DNA of 64,000 bases from Cepaea nemoralis (Eukaryota > Mollusca > Gastropoda > Stylommatophora > Helicidae), in contig JACEFZ010027103.1 of the NCBI GenBank assembly GCA_014155875.1, positions 360,501 through 424,500 of the forward strand, in the 5' to 3' direction. The notes under the pieces are model-generated. The model searched no databases, was not told where the DNA came from, and was given only the letters and a program-made list of their open reading frames with translations. Of this stretch, positions 23,137 to 35,082 are shown one piece after another. The number at the start of each line of letters is the position of its first letter. Within the stretch, counting starts at the first letter, position 1. The translations under genes were made by a program, and so were the position numbers.

Positions 23137-26100
23137 TAGTTAGTTAGTTAGTTAGTCGACAGATCATCCTCGTTGCACATCGGACCATTCAGTCCATAAG
23201 TGCTCGGATCCCCTCCTCAGCAAATCTCGCAGCGTGTAGCGGCTAACGACGCCAGTTCTGTGTTGGTTTATCAATCTTCTTTGGCTTCCTGCGTAGTGTT
23301 CTTGTTTGGCCACCCCTCTTTTAATTTGCTGCTCTCGCAGTCTGGCCATTGTTGTAGATTCACAGTCATCACTTGGTTCTTGCAAAAGTCTCACTTCTCG
23401 TAGAGCATTCAGAATGTCAGCCTGGTCCATGGCGCGTCCGCCCTCCACAGTAGCCTCACCTGCGAGCTTGTCAGCCCGCTCATTTCCTTGTACTCCCGCA
23501 TGACCTGGCACGAAGATGAAACTAATCTTTGCCAGCCGAGACCGCTTCAGAGGCAGCAACCATTCTCTTCGGATCGACCCCTCCTCTATCCTCTTGATCA
23601 TGTTCATTGAGTCGCTAAGGAAACAAGCCCTAATGAATGTCTGTGTCTCGAGCCATGCTATTGCTTTACTTACTGCCATGACTTCCATGGTCAGGCTACT
23701 TGTGGTTTCAGTGAAAGCACCAGAGTCCTCCTTCACAATTCTCCCTCCGGCCCGAGCTGTAAAGGCCCATGAGCTTCTCACATGTCGGACGACCGACCCA
23801 TCTGTGTAGATGACCGCGTCACTGTCTAGCGAATTCTCGAAAATCAACGCTTGTACTTCAGCCTCCACAGCAGCCGGATTTTCTTGTCTGCATTTTCTAT
23901 CTAGTTGGATGCAAACTGAAAAGGATGTGCAGAAGTCTGTTGGCACTTGCACCCACTCCTCGCCAGGTTCTAAGTCCTCAAGTGAACACACCTGTTGAAG
24001 AATGTCTTCGGCTTGACCCATCCACGACCGTCCTCTTTTTAACCTGCTGCCCTTCACCTTCCTAATTTCACTATGCAGTGGATGCTGTGTGTTTGCGTTA
24101 ATTCTGAGGTAGGCGCGTGCCCTGCAAACTTGCATTCTCTCTTCAATGGTTGGAAAATCAAGAAGGTAGCGCATCGCCCTGCATGCTGTATCTCTTGTAC
24201 ATCCAAGAATAATGCGCATAGCTTCATTCTGTATCCTTTCCATCCTTTCTATCTGCTTATGGCTGAGAGTCAGGATTGCCATTGCATACTCCAAAACAGA
24301 CATGACCAGCCCCTCGTACAGAAGACATAGATGGCGCTGCTCACAGTTTGCTGCCGCCATCACCCGCATCGCTGCCAAGCCCCGCTTCGCCTTTGTTATC
24401 ACCTGGTCTATGTGCACATTATAAGCAAGGCTTCGATCAAACCGTATCCCCAGGTAATTCATTGCCTGCGTTCTTTCCACCGTCTCTGAACACAGCATTA
24501 CAGTTGGTGTTGGATTGTTGACAATATGATTATTCAACGAGAACCAAGTCACTGTTGCCTTTGTTGGGTTGACCATTGCCCCAGCTTCATCACACCAAGT
24601 ACTTATGCGATTGAGTTCGATTTGTAGTTCCACAGCAACCTCCTCTCTATCCTTACCCTGACGATACACTAAAACATCATCGGCATATGACAATGTCCTG
24701 CCAGGTCCAGTGATCTGCTCACTGGTGATTCTCACTGTGTAGGCGTTGAACAGTACCGGAGATAATGGTGATCCCTGTGGTAGGCAAGGATATATTGTTG
24801 TTGGTTCCGAAGTCCAACTGCCACATCTAAAAACTACTTTCCGTTGGAAGAGGGCTGCAGCGATCCAACTAAGGAGGAATGGACTTACGTTTAGTTCAAG
24901 AAGCTGAAACATTAAAAAATCCAGTGGTACTCTGTTGTATGCGTCCTCAAGATCAATCGCTGCAGCAACAGTTTCAGTGCCTGAGTGGAAACCTTCATAA
25001 ACATCATGGGCAAAGACTGCTGCATTGGTCCAGGTTTCTCTTTTTGGACGGTACCCACCCAGGGTAGGTGGGAAAACACCTTGCCTCTCTAGTTGGCTTG
25101 ATATTTTCCTGGCAATTACCTTCTCCAGCAGCTTGCCTACTGTATTCTGCATGGTTATAATTCGATATCCCTGAATTTTTTTGTGGTCTTTGTCAGGCTT
25201 CGGCAAGGGAATCAGATAGCTATCTAACCATTCCTCCTTGATGCTAGCACTCCCTATACTGTTGTTGTACATGTCTGCTAGTTTCTCTAGCTCATTGTCG
25301 GTACACCTATTTATGTCGTCGTATCTTATGCCATCAGGACCTGGAGCACTGTTTTTTGATCGTCGAAGCACAGCCTTGATTTCTTTCACTGTCACTGTGT
25401 CTTCATCCCAAGTGTTCTGGGCCTTGCATCTGTCTGAGGTGACCTCCTTGGCCAGATTCCGGCCTCCCATGTCTGTCTGGTTGCTCTGCTCAAGGTAGTG
25501 TTCAAAGAGGGCTTTGCCCTTGTCCTCATCAGTCCTCTGCCAGATGAGGTCAGCACATTGGAAGTCAGAAATGCTCTTATTCTTGACTACCCCACTCATG
25601 CTTTTATGTAGTCACCAGAACAATTTCAGTGACTTGTCTGTGCTTACTCTTTGACACACCTCTGCCCATTTTTCGCTTTTAACCACCTTGACCAGTTTTT
25701 TTAAATAGCTTACTTTTGTGTGCATCTCTCTTTCTAAGTGCAAGCAGGGACTAGGATGACCAGCTCTGTTCTTCTTGGCATTTTGCCATCTCCTTACAGC
25801 ACTACGCTTATCCACCCAAGCCTTCTCCACCTCGAAACTCCACCACGGTGGCTGCTCCCAGCTTTTTCTCCTGCCCTGAAACGTTCTGCGCTTGTCACGT
25901 CTTATTTTGCTCACCACATCTTGCCCTGTACTGTCATACTGGAACGTCTTTACCTTTAGCTTGTGCTGCCTGTTTCTGCCTTTCTCCACCAATATGCTGC
26001 AGGGTGGTGGTCGCTGCCATGGTGTCCTAGGACACCCCATCTACACACTGTAGTGAGTGAAGGTGAAACTAGCGCCAGATCAATAGCACTGTCCTCATCG

Positions 26101-26953
26101 CCTGGACGGCTTGCTGTCCTGGTGACACAGCCACTGTTGATACAAACCAGGTCGATGGTTTCCAGTGCAGTCTCGAGCTCCTCCCCTTGTGTATTGGAGT
26201 AAGTGTTTCCCCATGATCTGCCTTTAGCGTTGAAGTCACCACAGAAAATAACATTTCTCTCGTGGCCTAATATGCCACTTAAGCACTGCCACTTCTGGGC
26301 GTCCACACTCGCATTGCGGGCATAAACATTAACCAACACGAATGGTATACTGGAATGAACTCTCAACGCCTGTATTTGTATATCGTCACTGTCCCAACTG
26401 GACATGTCTAGCTCTGACACCACCATGCTGTCGCGAACGAGAATCGCCGTTCCCAGATGTCGTCTGTTGTAGAAACATTTGAAGCCGGCAATTCGGAGTA
26501 GCTGATCGCCCAGTCTCGTCTCCTGGAGTGCTACAATGTCGTTCCTGTAAACTAGGGTTTCTAAAATAGAGCCCCGTTGTTTTACACTGGCACAGTTCCA
26601 ATATAGAATACGGATGTTCCTGAGTCCTAGACGGTGACACTTGAGTCTAAAACGTCTCAAACCCCCGCGCTTACCTTGCTTCTTTGTCCCTGCGCGGCTA
26701 CCACGCCGCTTCGTTATGTTGACTGTTGATCGCTCGGAAAGAAGACGTTCTTCCGCCATGTTGAAAATACGTAAACACAGACTGCTGATAACCACACACG
26801 CTGCTGAAAATTCACTCAAGGATGGCTTCGCTCGATGCACGAACTCCGTAGCACCCGCGCAGATCTTGAGTAGAAACTCCTGATTTTACATCCTGGCACA
26901 CCAATTACACGCAAGAGATGAATAAATCCATCCCTTACGCGAAAAAGTTAACG
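23137..26953 (-). mobile_element. I/Nimb-like LINE insertion with 12-bp target duplication
   Basis: A 3.8-kb non-LTR retrotransposon inserted into the Gypsy copy, flanked by the exact direct repeat AAATCTGACTGT at 23125-23136 and 26954-26965. The 3' end (left edge, minus orientation) is a (CTAA)n tail, TTAG units on the plus strand. The element is 5' truncated: only ORF2 is present, with no ORF1 gag. A related 3' end with a much longer TTAG tail lies at 55530-55880. Confidence 0.93.
23164..26840 (-). pseudogene. LINE ORF2: AP endonuclease, RT, RNase H (I superfamily)
   Basis: On the minus strand, the AP-like endonuclease comes first: LYWNCASVKQRG, VALQETRLG, VLVNVYARNA, IFCGDFNAKG, SAIDLALVSP and GHHGSDHHPA, so all catalytic blocks are present. 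RT follows with SAPGPDGIRY, AAIDLEDAYNRV, LPQGSPLSPVLFNAYT and LSYADDVLVYR. RNase H has VIYTDGSVV, TMEVMAVSKA, CFLSDSMNM and VPGHAGVQGNERADKL, so Asp, Glu, Asp and the final Asp are visible. RNase H at the C-terminus places it in the I superfamily, Nimb-like by inference. There are two lesions: a frameshift near 25990 just after the endonuclease, and a single TGA at 25612-25614. Otherwise it is well preserved, which implies a fairly recent insertion. Confidence 0.93.
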
Positions 26954-26965
26954 AAATCTGACTGT

Positions 26966-28388
26966 GATCGTCTGATGATGTGATTCTTTTCTAAGTCTAT
27001 GATTTCTTGGTGTAGATTTTCTTTGTAATGTATGGGGATGGAGTACGGTCTGCATTTTATTGGTGTGCTGGATGTCAAAGTAATGTGATGATGCACTAAG
27101 TCTGTTTGTCCTGGGTGGTTAGAGAAGATGGTTCTGTAGTCTTGTAACAGTTAGTCTGCAACTGTTGGTCTCTGTTTGCGTCAGATGAGGGTTAATTTTA
27201 ATGTCTTGCAAATTGTTTGTGGTGTCAAGTGATGGCGTCGGTATTTCGTCGGTCTCGTCGTCGTCTTCATGGTCAACTATCATTGTGCTGGCTGCTGTCT
27301 CGTCTTGGTCTTCGTTTTTGTTGTATTATGGTTTTAGCATGTTATGTGGAATATTTTATGTTTGTCTTTGACTGCAGTTTCATAGTCAACAGTCGAGATC
27401 TGTCTTAGTACCTTGAATAGTCCTTGCCATGAGACTGTCAGTAGATGTCGGTCGCTAGGTAGAAGAAGTAGAACGTCTTGTCCAGGTGTCAGTGTTATCG
27501 TCCTATTTCCTCTGTTTGCGTACTGTCTGTAAATAGCAACAGATTGTTTAAGTGCTTCCTTCGCTATAATACAAGATCTCATTATCCTTTCACGCAATGA
27601 TGTTACATGTTCATATGATGATATTGGTTTATGCACAGATACAGTTTCAGTTAATATGGAATGGTATATATGCAATGGGCCGCGTGGTTTGGCGCCATAT
27701 ACAAATTCAAATGGTGAGAAACCTGTGCTGGAATGTGGTACTTCACGATATGCAAATAATATGGCAGGCAAATAAGTACTCCAGTCTTCAGGATGTTCCT
27801 GGGTAACTTTAGAAAGCATATGCTTGAGATCCCCATTTATGTTTTTCTATAATTCCCGTCGAGAGAGGGTGATACGGGCTATTGCTTTACACCTAACATT
27901 CTGGTAAAAGCTTGAATGGCTGCAGCTATAAATTAACTTCCTCGATCTGAGAGGATGGTATAAGGAAACCCTACTCTAGCAAATATGTGGAAGAAAACTT
28001 CTATCACATCTTTGGCAGTTATGTTCTTAAGTGGAATAGCTTCAGGCCAGCGGCTACAGAGATCAATAATAGTTATTATGAACTTATTTCCTATTGATGT
28101 TACATGGTTTAGAGGGCCTACAATGTCGACAGAGATCTTTTCAAAGGTCTACTAGCTAAATCTGTGACCTGCAATTCAGATTGTGGGTGTTTGCCATTTT
28201 TGACCTGTTTTTGGTAGATGTCACAAGTTCTGCAATATTGTTTGGTATCATTACATAATTTTGGCCAATAAAACTGGCGCAACAATCTAGATCTAGTTTT
28301 TGCATAAGCCATATGCCCTGCGAAAGGTATATCGTGTGCCAGATGTAAGGCTTGTTTGCGGTATTCGATTGGCAACACCGTTTGCTCA
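26966..28388 (-). pseudogene. Gypsy (Gmr1-like) integrase, copy 1
   Basis: The minus-strand integrase precedes the RT of the same element. The H2C2 zinc domain is at 28140-28370: HLAHDIPFAGHMAYAKTR, LRQFYWPKL, then YCRTCDIYQKQ (HHCC). The catalytic core between about 28140 and 27820 is broken by frameshifts. The C-terminal part at 27334-27819 reads YLPAILFAYREVPHSSTGFS, FEFVYGAKPRGPL, and the integrase tail DVLLLLPSDRHLLTVSWQG...IFHI. A non-coding linker runs on to the LINE insertion at 26953. Upstream, protease and gag are missing because another LINE sits at 28388-29815. Confidence 0.88.
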
Positions 28389-29815
28389 TTCATTGGCACC
28401 TTGCCGTCTTGACAGACGATAGTTTGTGCTTTAAAAAGGCATAATAACTTTTAACTATGGCGGTAGCGAGTGTGATTGATAGGCCAATTTGCGCTGTAAA
28501 TGTCCGTTCACAGTGGGTGCATGTGAACACGTGGTCATTTCCACCATCATCCACCATCTTACGTCTCAAACGCTTGGTGTGTGACTTTTCTGCAATAATT
28601 TTCTCCTTTGACTTTATTCCATTTCTGATATTTGCCCTCCATGCAACACGCTCAGCGGCGACTTGCTCCCAATGTGCATTATCAATGCCTGTATCAATCA
28701 TGTCCCGCTTACACACATCTTTGTATCGTAGTAGAGGCCGACCCTGAGATCTCTTACCCATCTGTAATTCACCAAAAAAGATATCCTTTGGTATTCTACC
28801 ATCATCCATCCTCCTAAGATGTCCTATCCATCTAAGTCTACGAAGACTGAGCATGGAATAAACTGTCACACAACCTGATCTTTCCAATACTTCAGTATTT
28901 GTGATTTTGTCTTGCCACTTAATACCAAGAATTCTTCGCAGACACCGCATATGAAAGCTGTTTAAGTTGTTCTCTTGGTGTGAGTAAGTTGTCCAGGTTT
29001 CACTGCCATAGAGAAGAGTACTAAGGACACAGGCTTGATAGACAAGGACTTTTGTTTTGGCAGTAAGCTTCCTGTTCTCCCAGACTCTTTTTCTTAACCT
29101 GTTCATTGTTGTTGCTGCCTTACCAATCCGGATGTTGATTTCCTGATCTAGGGATAATTTGCTATTTACCACTGATCCTAGATATGTAAAATGGTCTACT
29201 ATCTCTAGTTCGGCGTCGTCAATAAAGATTGATGGTACCCCATGTGCACCTTGTGACATAATCTGTGTCTTCTTTTTGCTAATTGTTAAACCAAATTCAG
29301 AACAAGCATTGGAGAATGCAGATAGTAGACATTGCAATTCTTCCTCAGAGTGGGTCGTAACTGCAGCATCATCTGCAAAAAGCAACTCTCTGATCAGTAC
29401 CCTCCTAATTTTGGTCTTAGCCTTCAATCTCTGAGCATTGTAGAGGCCGCCATCTGAGCGTGAGTGAATGTATATACCACCATCCTGATCACGAAATGCA
29501 TATTTCAGTAGAAGTGAAAAGTATATTCAAAAGAGGGTGGGAGCTAGTACACAACCTTGCTTAACTCCACTCTTGATTTCAAATTCTTCAGAAGTTGCAC
29601 CATCAAACTTGATTATACCCTTCATGCCTGTGTGGAACGATTCCACAATGGACAGAAGAGTTGGTGGGCAGCCAATCTTCTTTAGTGCCTTGAACAGACC
29701 CTCACGACTGACCAATGCCTTTGTGAGGTCAATGAAGGCAATAAACAGTGGTTGATTCTGTTCACGGAATTGTTCTTGCATTTGTCGCAATTGCCTCTCC
29801 ATAGCACAAAGCCTG
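28388..29815 (-). pseudogene. Non-LTR retrotransposon fragment with C-terminal zinc finger, copy A
   Basis: The minus-strand RT fragment inserts in the Gypsy integrase at the codons for NEQ. It carries LFIAFIDLTKAL (palm Asp), IKSGVKQGCVLAPTLF, LLFADDAAVTTHSEEELQ (catalytic ADD), FTYLGSVVNSKLSLDQEI, LLYGSETWTTY, WIGHLRRMDDGRIPKD, GKRSQGRPLLRYKDVCKRD and a C-terminal C2H2-like finger FTCTHCERTF. A single in-frame TGA at 29527-29529 (Gly in copy B) interrupts an otherwise continuous frame. The 5' end, including the endonuclease, is missing. The 3' terminus is GGTGCCAATGAA with a very short AATG tail. The clade within LINEs is not resolved. Copy B lies at 62553-63857. Confidence 0.88.
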
Positions 29816-29844
29816 GGCTAAAATATAGAGATCATGTGTTGCCC

Positions 29845-30215
29845 ATGCAGCATGATCCCTCTCTCGGCCTGCCTAGTTTACTCCAGAGGAAAGGTAACAC
29901 CCCTACATCTGGAACAAGACAAGCTGCAGAAGCTGCCGGATCAGCAAAGCAATGCTCTAACTGTCCGCCTGTCGGAGCTTCGATCCTAGACCAGTCGCCA
30001 ACCAAGGCTTAGGGCCTGGTCTGCCCTACCATGACATTTTGTCTTTAGCTTGCATTTCCTCGCACCAGGGTAAGGCTTGTACCCTCCCAATTGCGCTCTT
30101 CCGCCCGAAGCCGTTGGCACAATGTGGGGTGTCGGGTTTGGTAAGCGCCGCCCAACGTTCAGCGCTAACAGAAACCAGGTAGTACCGTCTACTGTTATAC
30201 GGTAGCTCAGTCATA
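29845..30215 (-). repeat. ~350-bp dispersed repeat, copy 2
   Basis: Reverse-complement copy of the repeat at 13555-13905, slightly longer at the outer end. It abuts the 5' end of LINE copy A. No reliable open frame. Confidence 0.75.
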
Positions 30216-30978
30216 TCTGACTAAGACCTGACACTGTTTATTGAATGGTAATATGAATTCATACGTCATATTGCATATTCCATGGTATAGTCACTGGTAA
30301 ACATATTATCAGCACACATACTACAATGATGATAACAATATATCGTTGTACCATTGTATAGTATAAGTTTTCATACACATTATTGTTTATGTGAAATTTT
30401 TTTTACATATGCAGAGTGATTGAAAGCTTAATAGGGTATCTTTTGCAGTAATAATAACAGATAATAGAAACACCAACCAAGACCAAGGCAAGAGACACAA
30501 ATCATAAATTATAACAACGGTGGCAACAAAAACAGTATGAAGTGACAACGGTCAAGAAACAAAGTTGCAACAAATGACACGAGTGTATGGTGGTATTTAA
30601 TTTTAATATTGATGCTACAACATATAAGCACATTGATAATGTAAATCAATGGCACATTTTTTAATTTTGCTTTCAATTTATAACATTGCATGAATATCTC
30701 AAATATGTCAATGAAATTTATTGACGATAATTTTATTCATTGATTGACATATTCCATAATAGAAATGATCATGCATAGAAATGTACATACATTTTAGGGT
30801 ATATCTTCAACATCAACCAGCAAGAAAGATAGAATATCAAAGTATTATAAACTTTGACAGATACAAAGGTATGGGTAAATGAGTCTACAAGATAGATCTA
30901 TATCGGCAATAAAATGAATTGGCGGTTATAAGAAGAAAAGACAACACCTTTCACGAAGAAGAAGTAATCACCTTAGAC
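30216..30978. other. AT-rich sequence, no gene seen; contains left hAT target duplication
   Basis: Low-complexity AT-rich host-like DNA without long open frames. The last eight bases (CCTTAGAC, 30971-30978) are the left target duplication of the hAT element. Confidence 0.55.
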
Positions 30979-31039
30979 CAGGGGTGGGCAAACTTTTCGT
31001 GCGGAGGGCCGCATTGACAAATGTAAAGCTATTGGCGGG

Positions 31040-31481
<442 letters not shown>

Positions 31482-32060
31482 CCATTTTGTTTACAGCAAC
31501 CTATCACAATAAGTAATTATTAATTATTTATAGGTTATTAAGCAGTATAAATAACTAATTATTGCAATTTTATTTTACTTATACACTTAAACATTACATT
31601 TGACAATATGGACAACAACTTTTAATAATTTGTTAACACGATTTTACAACTTGTTATTACAACAAATACTCTTTATTATCTATCAATGGCTATAATTTAG
31701 ACACACAGCGACAACATTGTCACTACAGTTGTTGATTTCTAATGAGATGTATGTAACTGCTTGCAATTTTTGACAATATTCTTAACATCTGGAGCAAGTT
31801 TACTTGTTGAAATTCGCATGACAGCATGCAAGTTGCAGTCCGACAATAAAGACCTATACTTAGATTTGTTGCTCTTCAAGCAAGAGAATGCTTGTTCGAA
31901 AATGTATGTTGATCCAAATAATGATAAAATGATTCTTGTGATAAAGATCCATAGAAATCCAGCAAACCATCTGTATTGAATGTCTCTTTCAGGTCATGAT
32001 CTGCTTGTAAGTCAAGCAGCTCCAACAGTATGTCCTCTGTGGCTATATCAGCTTCTGCAC

Positions 32061-32669
32061 TGTCAAGATCCCCAATAAGGCCTTACAAAGGCGATAGGAG
32101 TTAACACTAGTCTAGTAGGGAGACACCAGACAGGAGAGACACCGAGCACTATTAATAGCCTCACAAGGAGACACATTTGTGTCAGACCAGAGGTCGATGA
32201 GTACAGCTAAGCGAGGGCTTTCCCCAAGCAATTGGGAAGCTTGTCTTTGCGAGTACCCGTGAAGTGCCGGGTTACTCGAGCTCACAAGCCAGCGTGCTGG
32301 CGGGACCATGCACGCAATAATAGCTACTGCACGGAGAAGAGTGTCCGTGCTTGTCCACGCAATGTGTAGCGTGTGGACAGACCTGACTGGAGACGGTAGA
32401 GAGAGCAGACGTATCCTTTACCAATGCTATAGTTTCTAGGCAATAGGCAAACATAGGGCTGTTCATTTAGATTGTGAAATACTAGCATCATCTATCATCA
32501 CGTCAATGCATTCATGTTGTATAATGATGATGAAGTATAACGCTCGTAGAGCCATTCAAATGTCGGCTCTGAATAAATTGCTTTCCTTTCGCAAATGTCA
32601 AGAGTTGTTATTTCGTGCGGTGCGAAAGTAGGGGAGTCCTGAGAATCTGCAGCGCACAAGTCGCTGACC
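32061..32669 (+). repeat. 5' LTR
   Basis: It begins TGTCAAGATCCCC and ends GTCGCTGAC(C), giving a TGTC/GACA inverted end. It aligns along its whole length with 39325-39934, with about a dozen substitutions and two small indels. The edge after 32668 is set by loss of similarity. Confidence 0.93.
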
Positions 32670-32677
32670 AACGCAAG

Positions 32678-32795
32678 ACCCCGAATTGGTGTCAGAACAC
32701 AGTGAACCAACGCCAGCAGACCCCGAATTGGTGTCAGAACACAGTGAACCAACGCCAGCAGCACAATTGCTGTCAGATTACAGTGAAGCAACGCT
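32678..32795 (+). repeat. Primer-binding region duplicated in a 42-bp tandem repeat
   Basis: A PBS-like TGGTGTCAGAACAC starts at 32687, 17 bp from the LTR edge. It recurs at 32729, with a degraded third copy (TTGCTGTCAGATTACAG) at about 32768. The repeat unit is 42 bp and begins ACCCCGAATTGG. TGGTGTCAG is a common LTR-element PBS start, complementary to a tRNA 3' end (Leu-type by inference). Confidence 0.65.
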
Positions 32796-33783
32796 TCTGA
32801 GCAGTCATAGCAGGCATTTGTTGTAATATTCAACGAACAGTTAACGCCAGCAGGCAAGTGGTATTATGAACCACTGAACGAACGCTAGCTATCGATTGAT
32901 ATTACAAAATTCTGAACCAGCATCAGTTCATTGCACGATTCAACATCATTGCTGTGTGATATATTTCAAAGTAATGCAAATTTGTTTCTATACATGCCAT
33001 AAATAATTTTCTTTGGTAAATTATACGATCACCAATTTGTGGAGTGTGAACCACAATTGAGTCAAATTAAATCGGTAAAGTGTGAAATTCTACCAATATT
33101 AATTAGAAAGTGTGTTATTATACTAAAAGCAATTGAAATGTATACAATCATCAGTGAACATTACCATCGTAACCACCGTGTACATTTCATTGCATGTGAT
33201 ACAGCCATCAATGTCACCATTCTACGAAGTCAGTAAATAGATTAGCGACGAACTACAGCCTAGAACGAAGTTACGCCAGAGTCAGAAAGCGAAGACAAGA
33301 CGACATCGACGGTCATACGACTAATCATCTCACTTATCATCTAACAATCATTCAGACGATCATATCATTCATCCATTAATACCATTTATCACTATCTATC
33401 ACATTTTCATTCATCATTCGCATGAAATATGAGCTTGTATTGACAACTTAATGAAATATGAAATATTTGATGAAATATGATGAAATATGAGCTTGTATTG
33501 ACAACTTAAGCTTGTGTCTAATTTTTGCTGCTCTACTAACCAGAAGCAGCCCTTGTGTTATCAAGTCAAACCATTGTGTAAGTGTGAAAGACAGCGGTGG
33601 AACATCCCAAGTACCGTACTTTCCAAAGAATTAGATGAGTATATTTTCCGAATATTTTGGTATGCTCTAACTTAATCATGCATCTTCTTTTTCAGTAAAA
33701 GATGTACACTTACTAACACATTATTATAAACTATTGTGTGAATATTATCGTATTATCATTTTGAACTAACATTACGCCATAAA

Positions 33784-35082
33784 ATGGCGTCACTAAATGA
33801 ATGTATTCAGGCGGGCATCGCAATGGGCCACACTGGAGATAAGCTAGAAAAATGGGCCGATCAGAAATATAGAGAAGAAACAGAAAGGAAAATTGCTCTA
33901 CAGAGAGAAGAAACAGAAAGAAAAACTGCTCTTGAAAGAGACGAAAGAGCATTAGAAAGGCAACATCAAAAAGAAATGAAAGAGATCGAAGAAGTTACCA
34001 AACAGAAACAGTTAGACTTAGATCATGCCACCAAAGAAAAGCAGATACAAGTAGACTCAGAAACTAAACTAAAGATGAAGGAAATGGAGGTAGATTCTAA
34101 CATACAAATAGCCTCTAGCAAACAAAAGAGCCAAGAAGAACAGAACAAATTTAGTAAGTACAAGGGCCTTATCAAACCATACAGTGTAGGTGATTCAATC
34201 AGCGCATGGACTGAAAACATAGAGTTCCAACTAAAAACACAGAAAATACCTTTAGAGGATTGGGCAATGATTTACATGAGGAACCTGAGTGGGGAGCCTT
34301 TAAAAGTAATAGAATCCATACCCACAGATCTTAGAAACAATTATCAGTACATACACGATAGGATAATGCAACATTTTCTTTTGGACGCTACTGGGTACCA
34401 AATTCAATTCTCACAGATTAAGCCAAAAGCAACTGAAACTTTCTTAGACTACATCTCTAACGTGCAGAGCACATTTAAAAAGTGGACTAAAGCTGCTAAA
34501 GTAGGTAACAGCTATGAAAAACTGGAAGAGCTAATGGTGATGGACAAGGTCATTTCTACCGTTCCTACCCCTTTTGCAAAGTTCTTACAACAGTCAGATA
34601 TTGATTCCATTCAACAATTAGAGAAACGGGGGTCAGCTTATTTTTCATCTAATCGGGACATATTTAAAACTACATCACATGACACAGAAATTACAGCTTT
34701 TGCAAATAAAGTTCCTGATAGATCTTACAACCAGAAAGATTACCGTAAGAAGGACAAACCATATCAGAAACCACCTCGATGTAATTATTGCAATCTTTTT
34801 CATCCGGCTTACTCGATGTGTGATAAGAACCCCACATATCCGTCACACCTAGAAGCAGTGTTAAAGAAGCAAGAAAGCAGAAGATCATCCTTTAAACGTG
34901 CTGTAAAATGTTATTTTTGTTCAAGTTATGGCCACTATAGCAATAAGTGTCTTGGGAGACAGAGAATGAAGGCAAACAATGCAGCACTCATCGATACATC
35001 ATCAGACGATGAGAGTGACATAGATCCAGGAACTTGTGAATGTGTTGCCAACGAAGTGAATGTCAGAATGTATCATCAGTAA
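33784..35082 (+). CDS. gag: Gag of Gmr1-like LTR retrotransposon
   Basis: An intact 432-residue frame. Residues about 1-120 form a strongly charged region rich in E, K and R, a likely coiled coil. Residues about 130-290 look like a capsid-type helical domain (KYKGLIKPYSVGDSISAWTE, IMQHFLLDATGYQIQFSQIK). A basic region and a cysteine-rich segment (RCNYCNLFHPAYSMC) precede one classic CCHC knuckle CYFCSSYGHYSNKC near residue 377. Gag builds the intracellular particle that packages the RNA. The ATG at 33784 follows a leader of about 1.1 kb. It overlaps pol by 43 bp in a different frame. A related gag N-terminus is present in the relic at 60348. Confidence 0.9.
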   Translation: MASLNECIQAGIAMGHTGDKLEKWADQKYREETERKIALQREETERKTALERDERALERQHQKEMKEIEEVTKQKQLDLDHATKEKQIQVDSETKLKMKEMEVDSNIQIASSKQKSQEEQNKFSKYKGLIKPYSVGDSISAWTENIEFQLKTQKIPLEDWAMIYMRNLSGEPLKVIESIPTDLRNNYQYIHDRIMQHFLLDATGYQIQFSQIKPKATETFLDYISNVQSTFKKWTKAAKVGNSYEKLEELMVMDKVISTVPTPFAKFLQQSDIDSIQQLEKRGSAYFSSNRDIFKTTSHDTEITAFANKVPDRSYNQKDYRKKDKPYQKPPRCNYCNLFHPAYSMCDKNPTYPSHLEAVLKKQESRRSSFKRAVKCYFCSSYGHYSNKCLGRQRMKANNAALIDTSSDDESDIDPGTCECVANEVNVRMYHQ

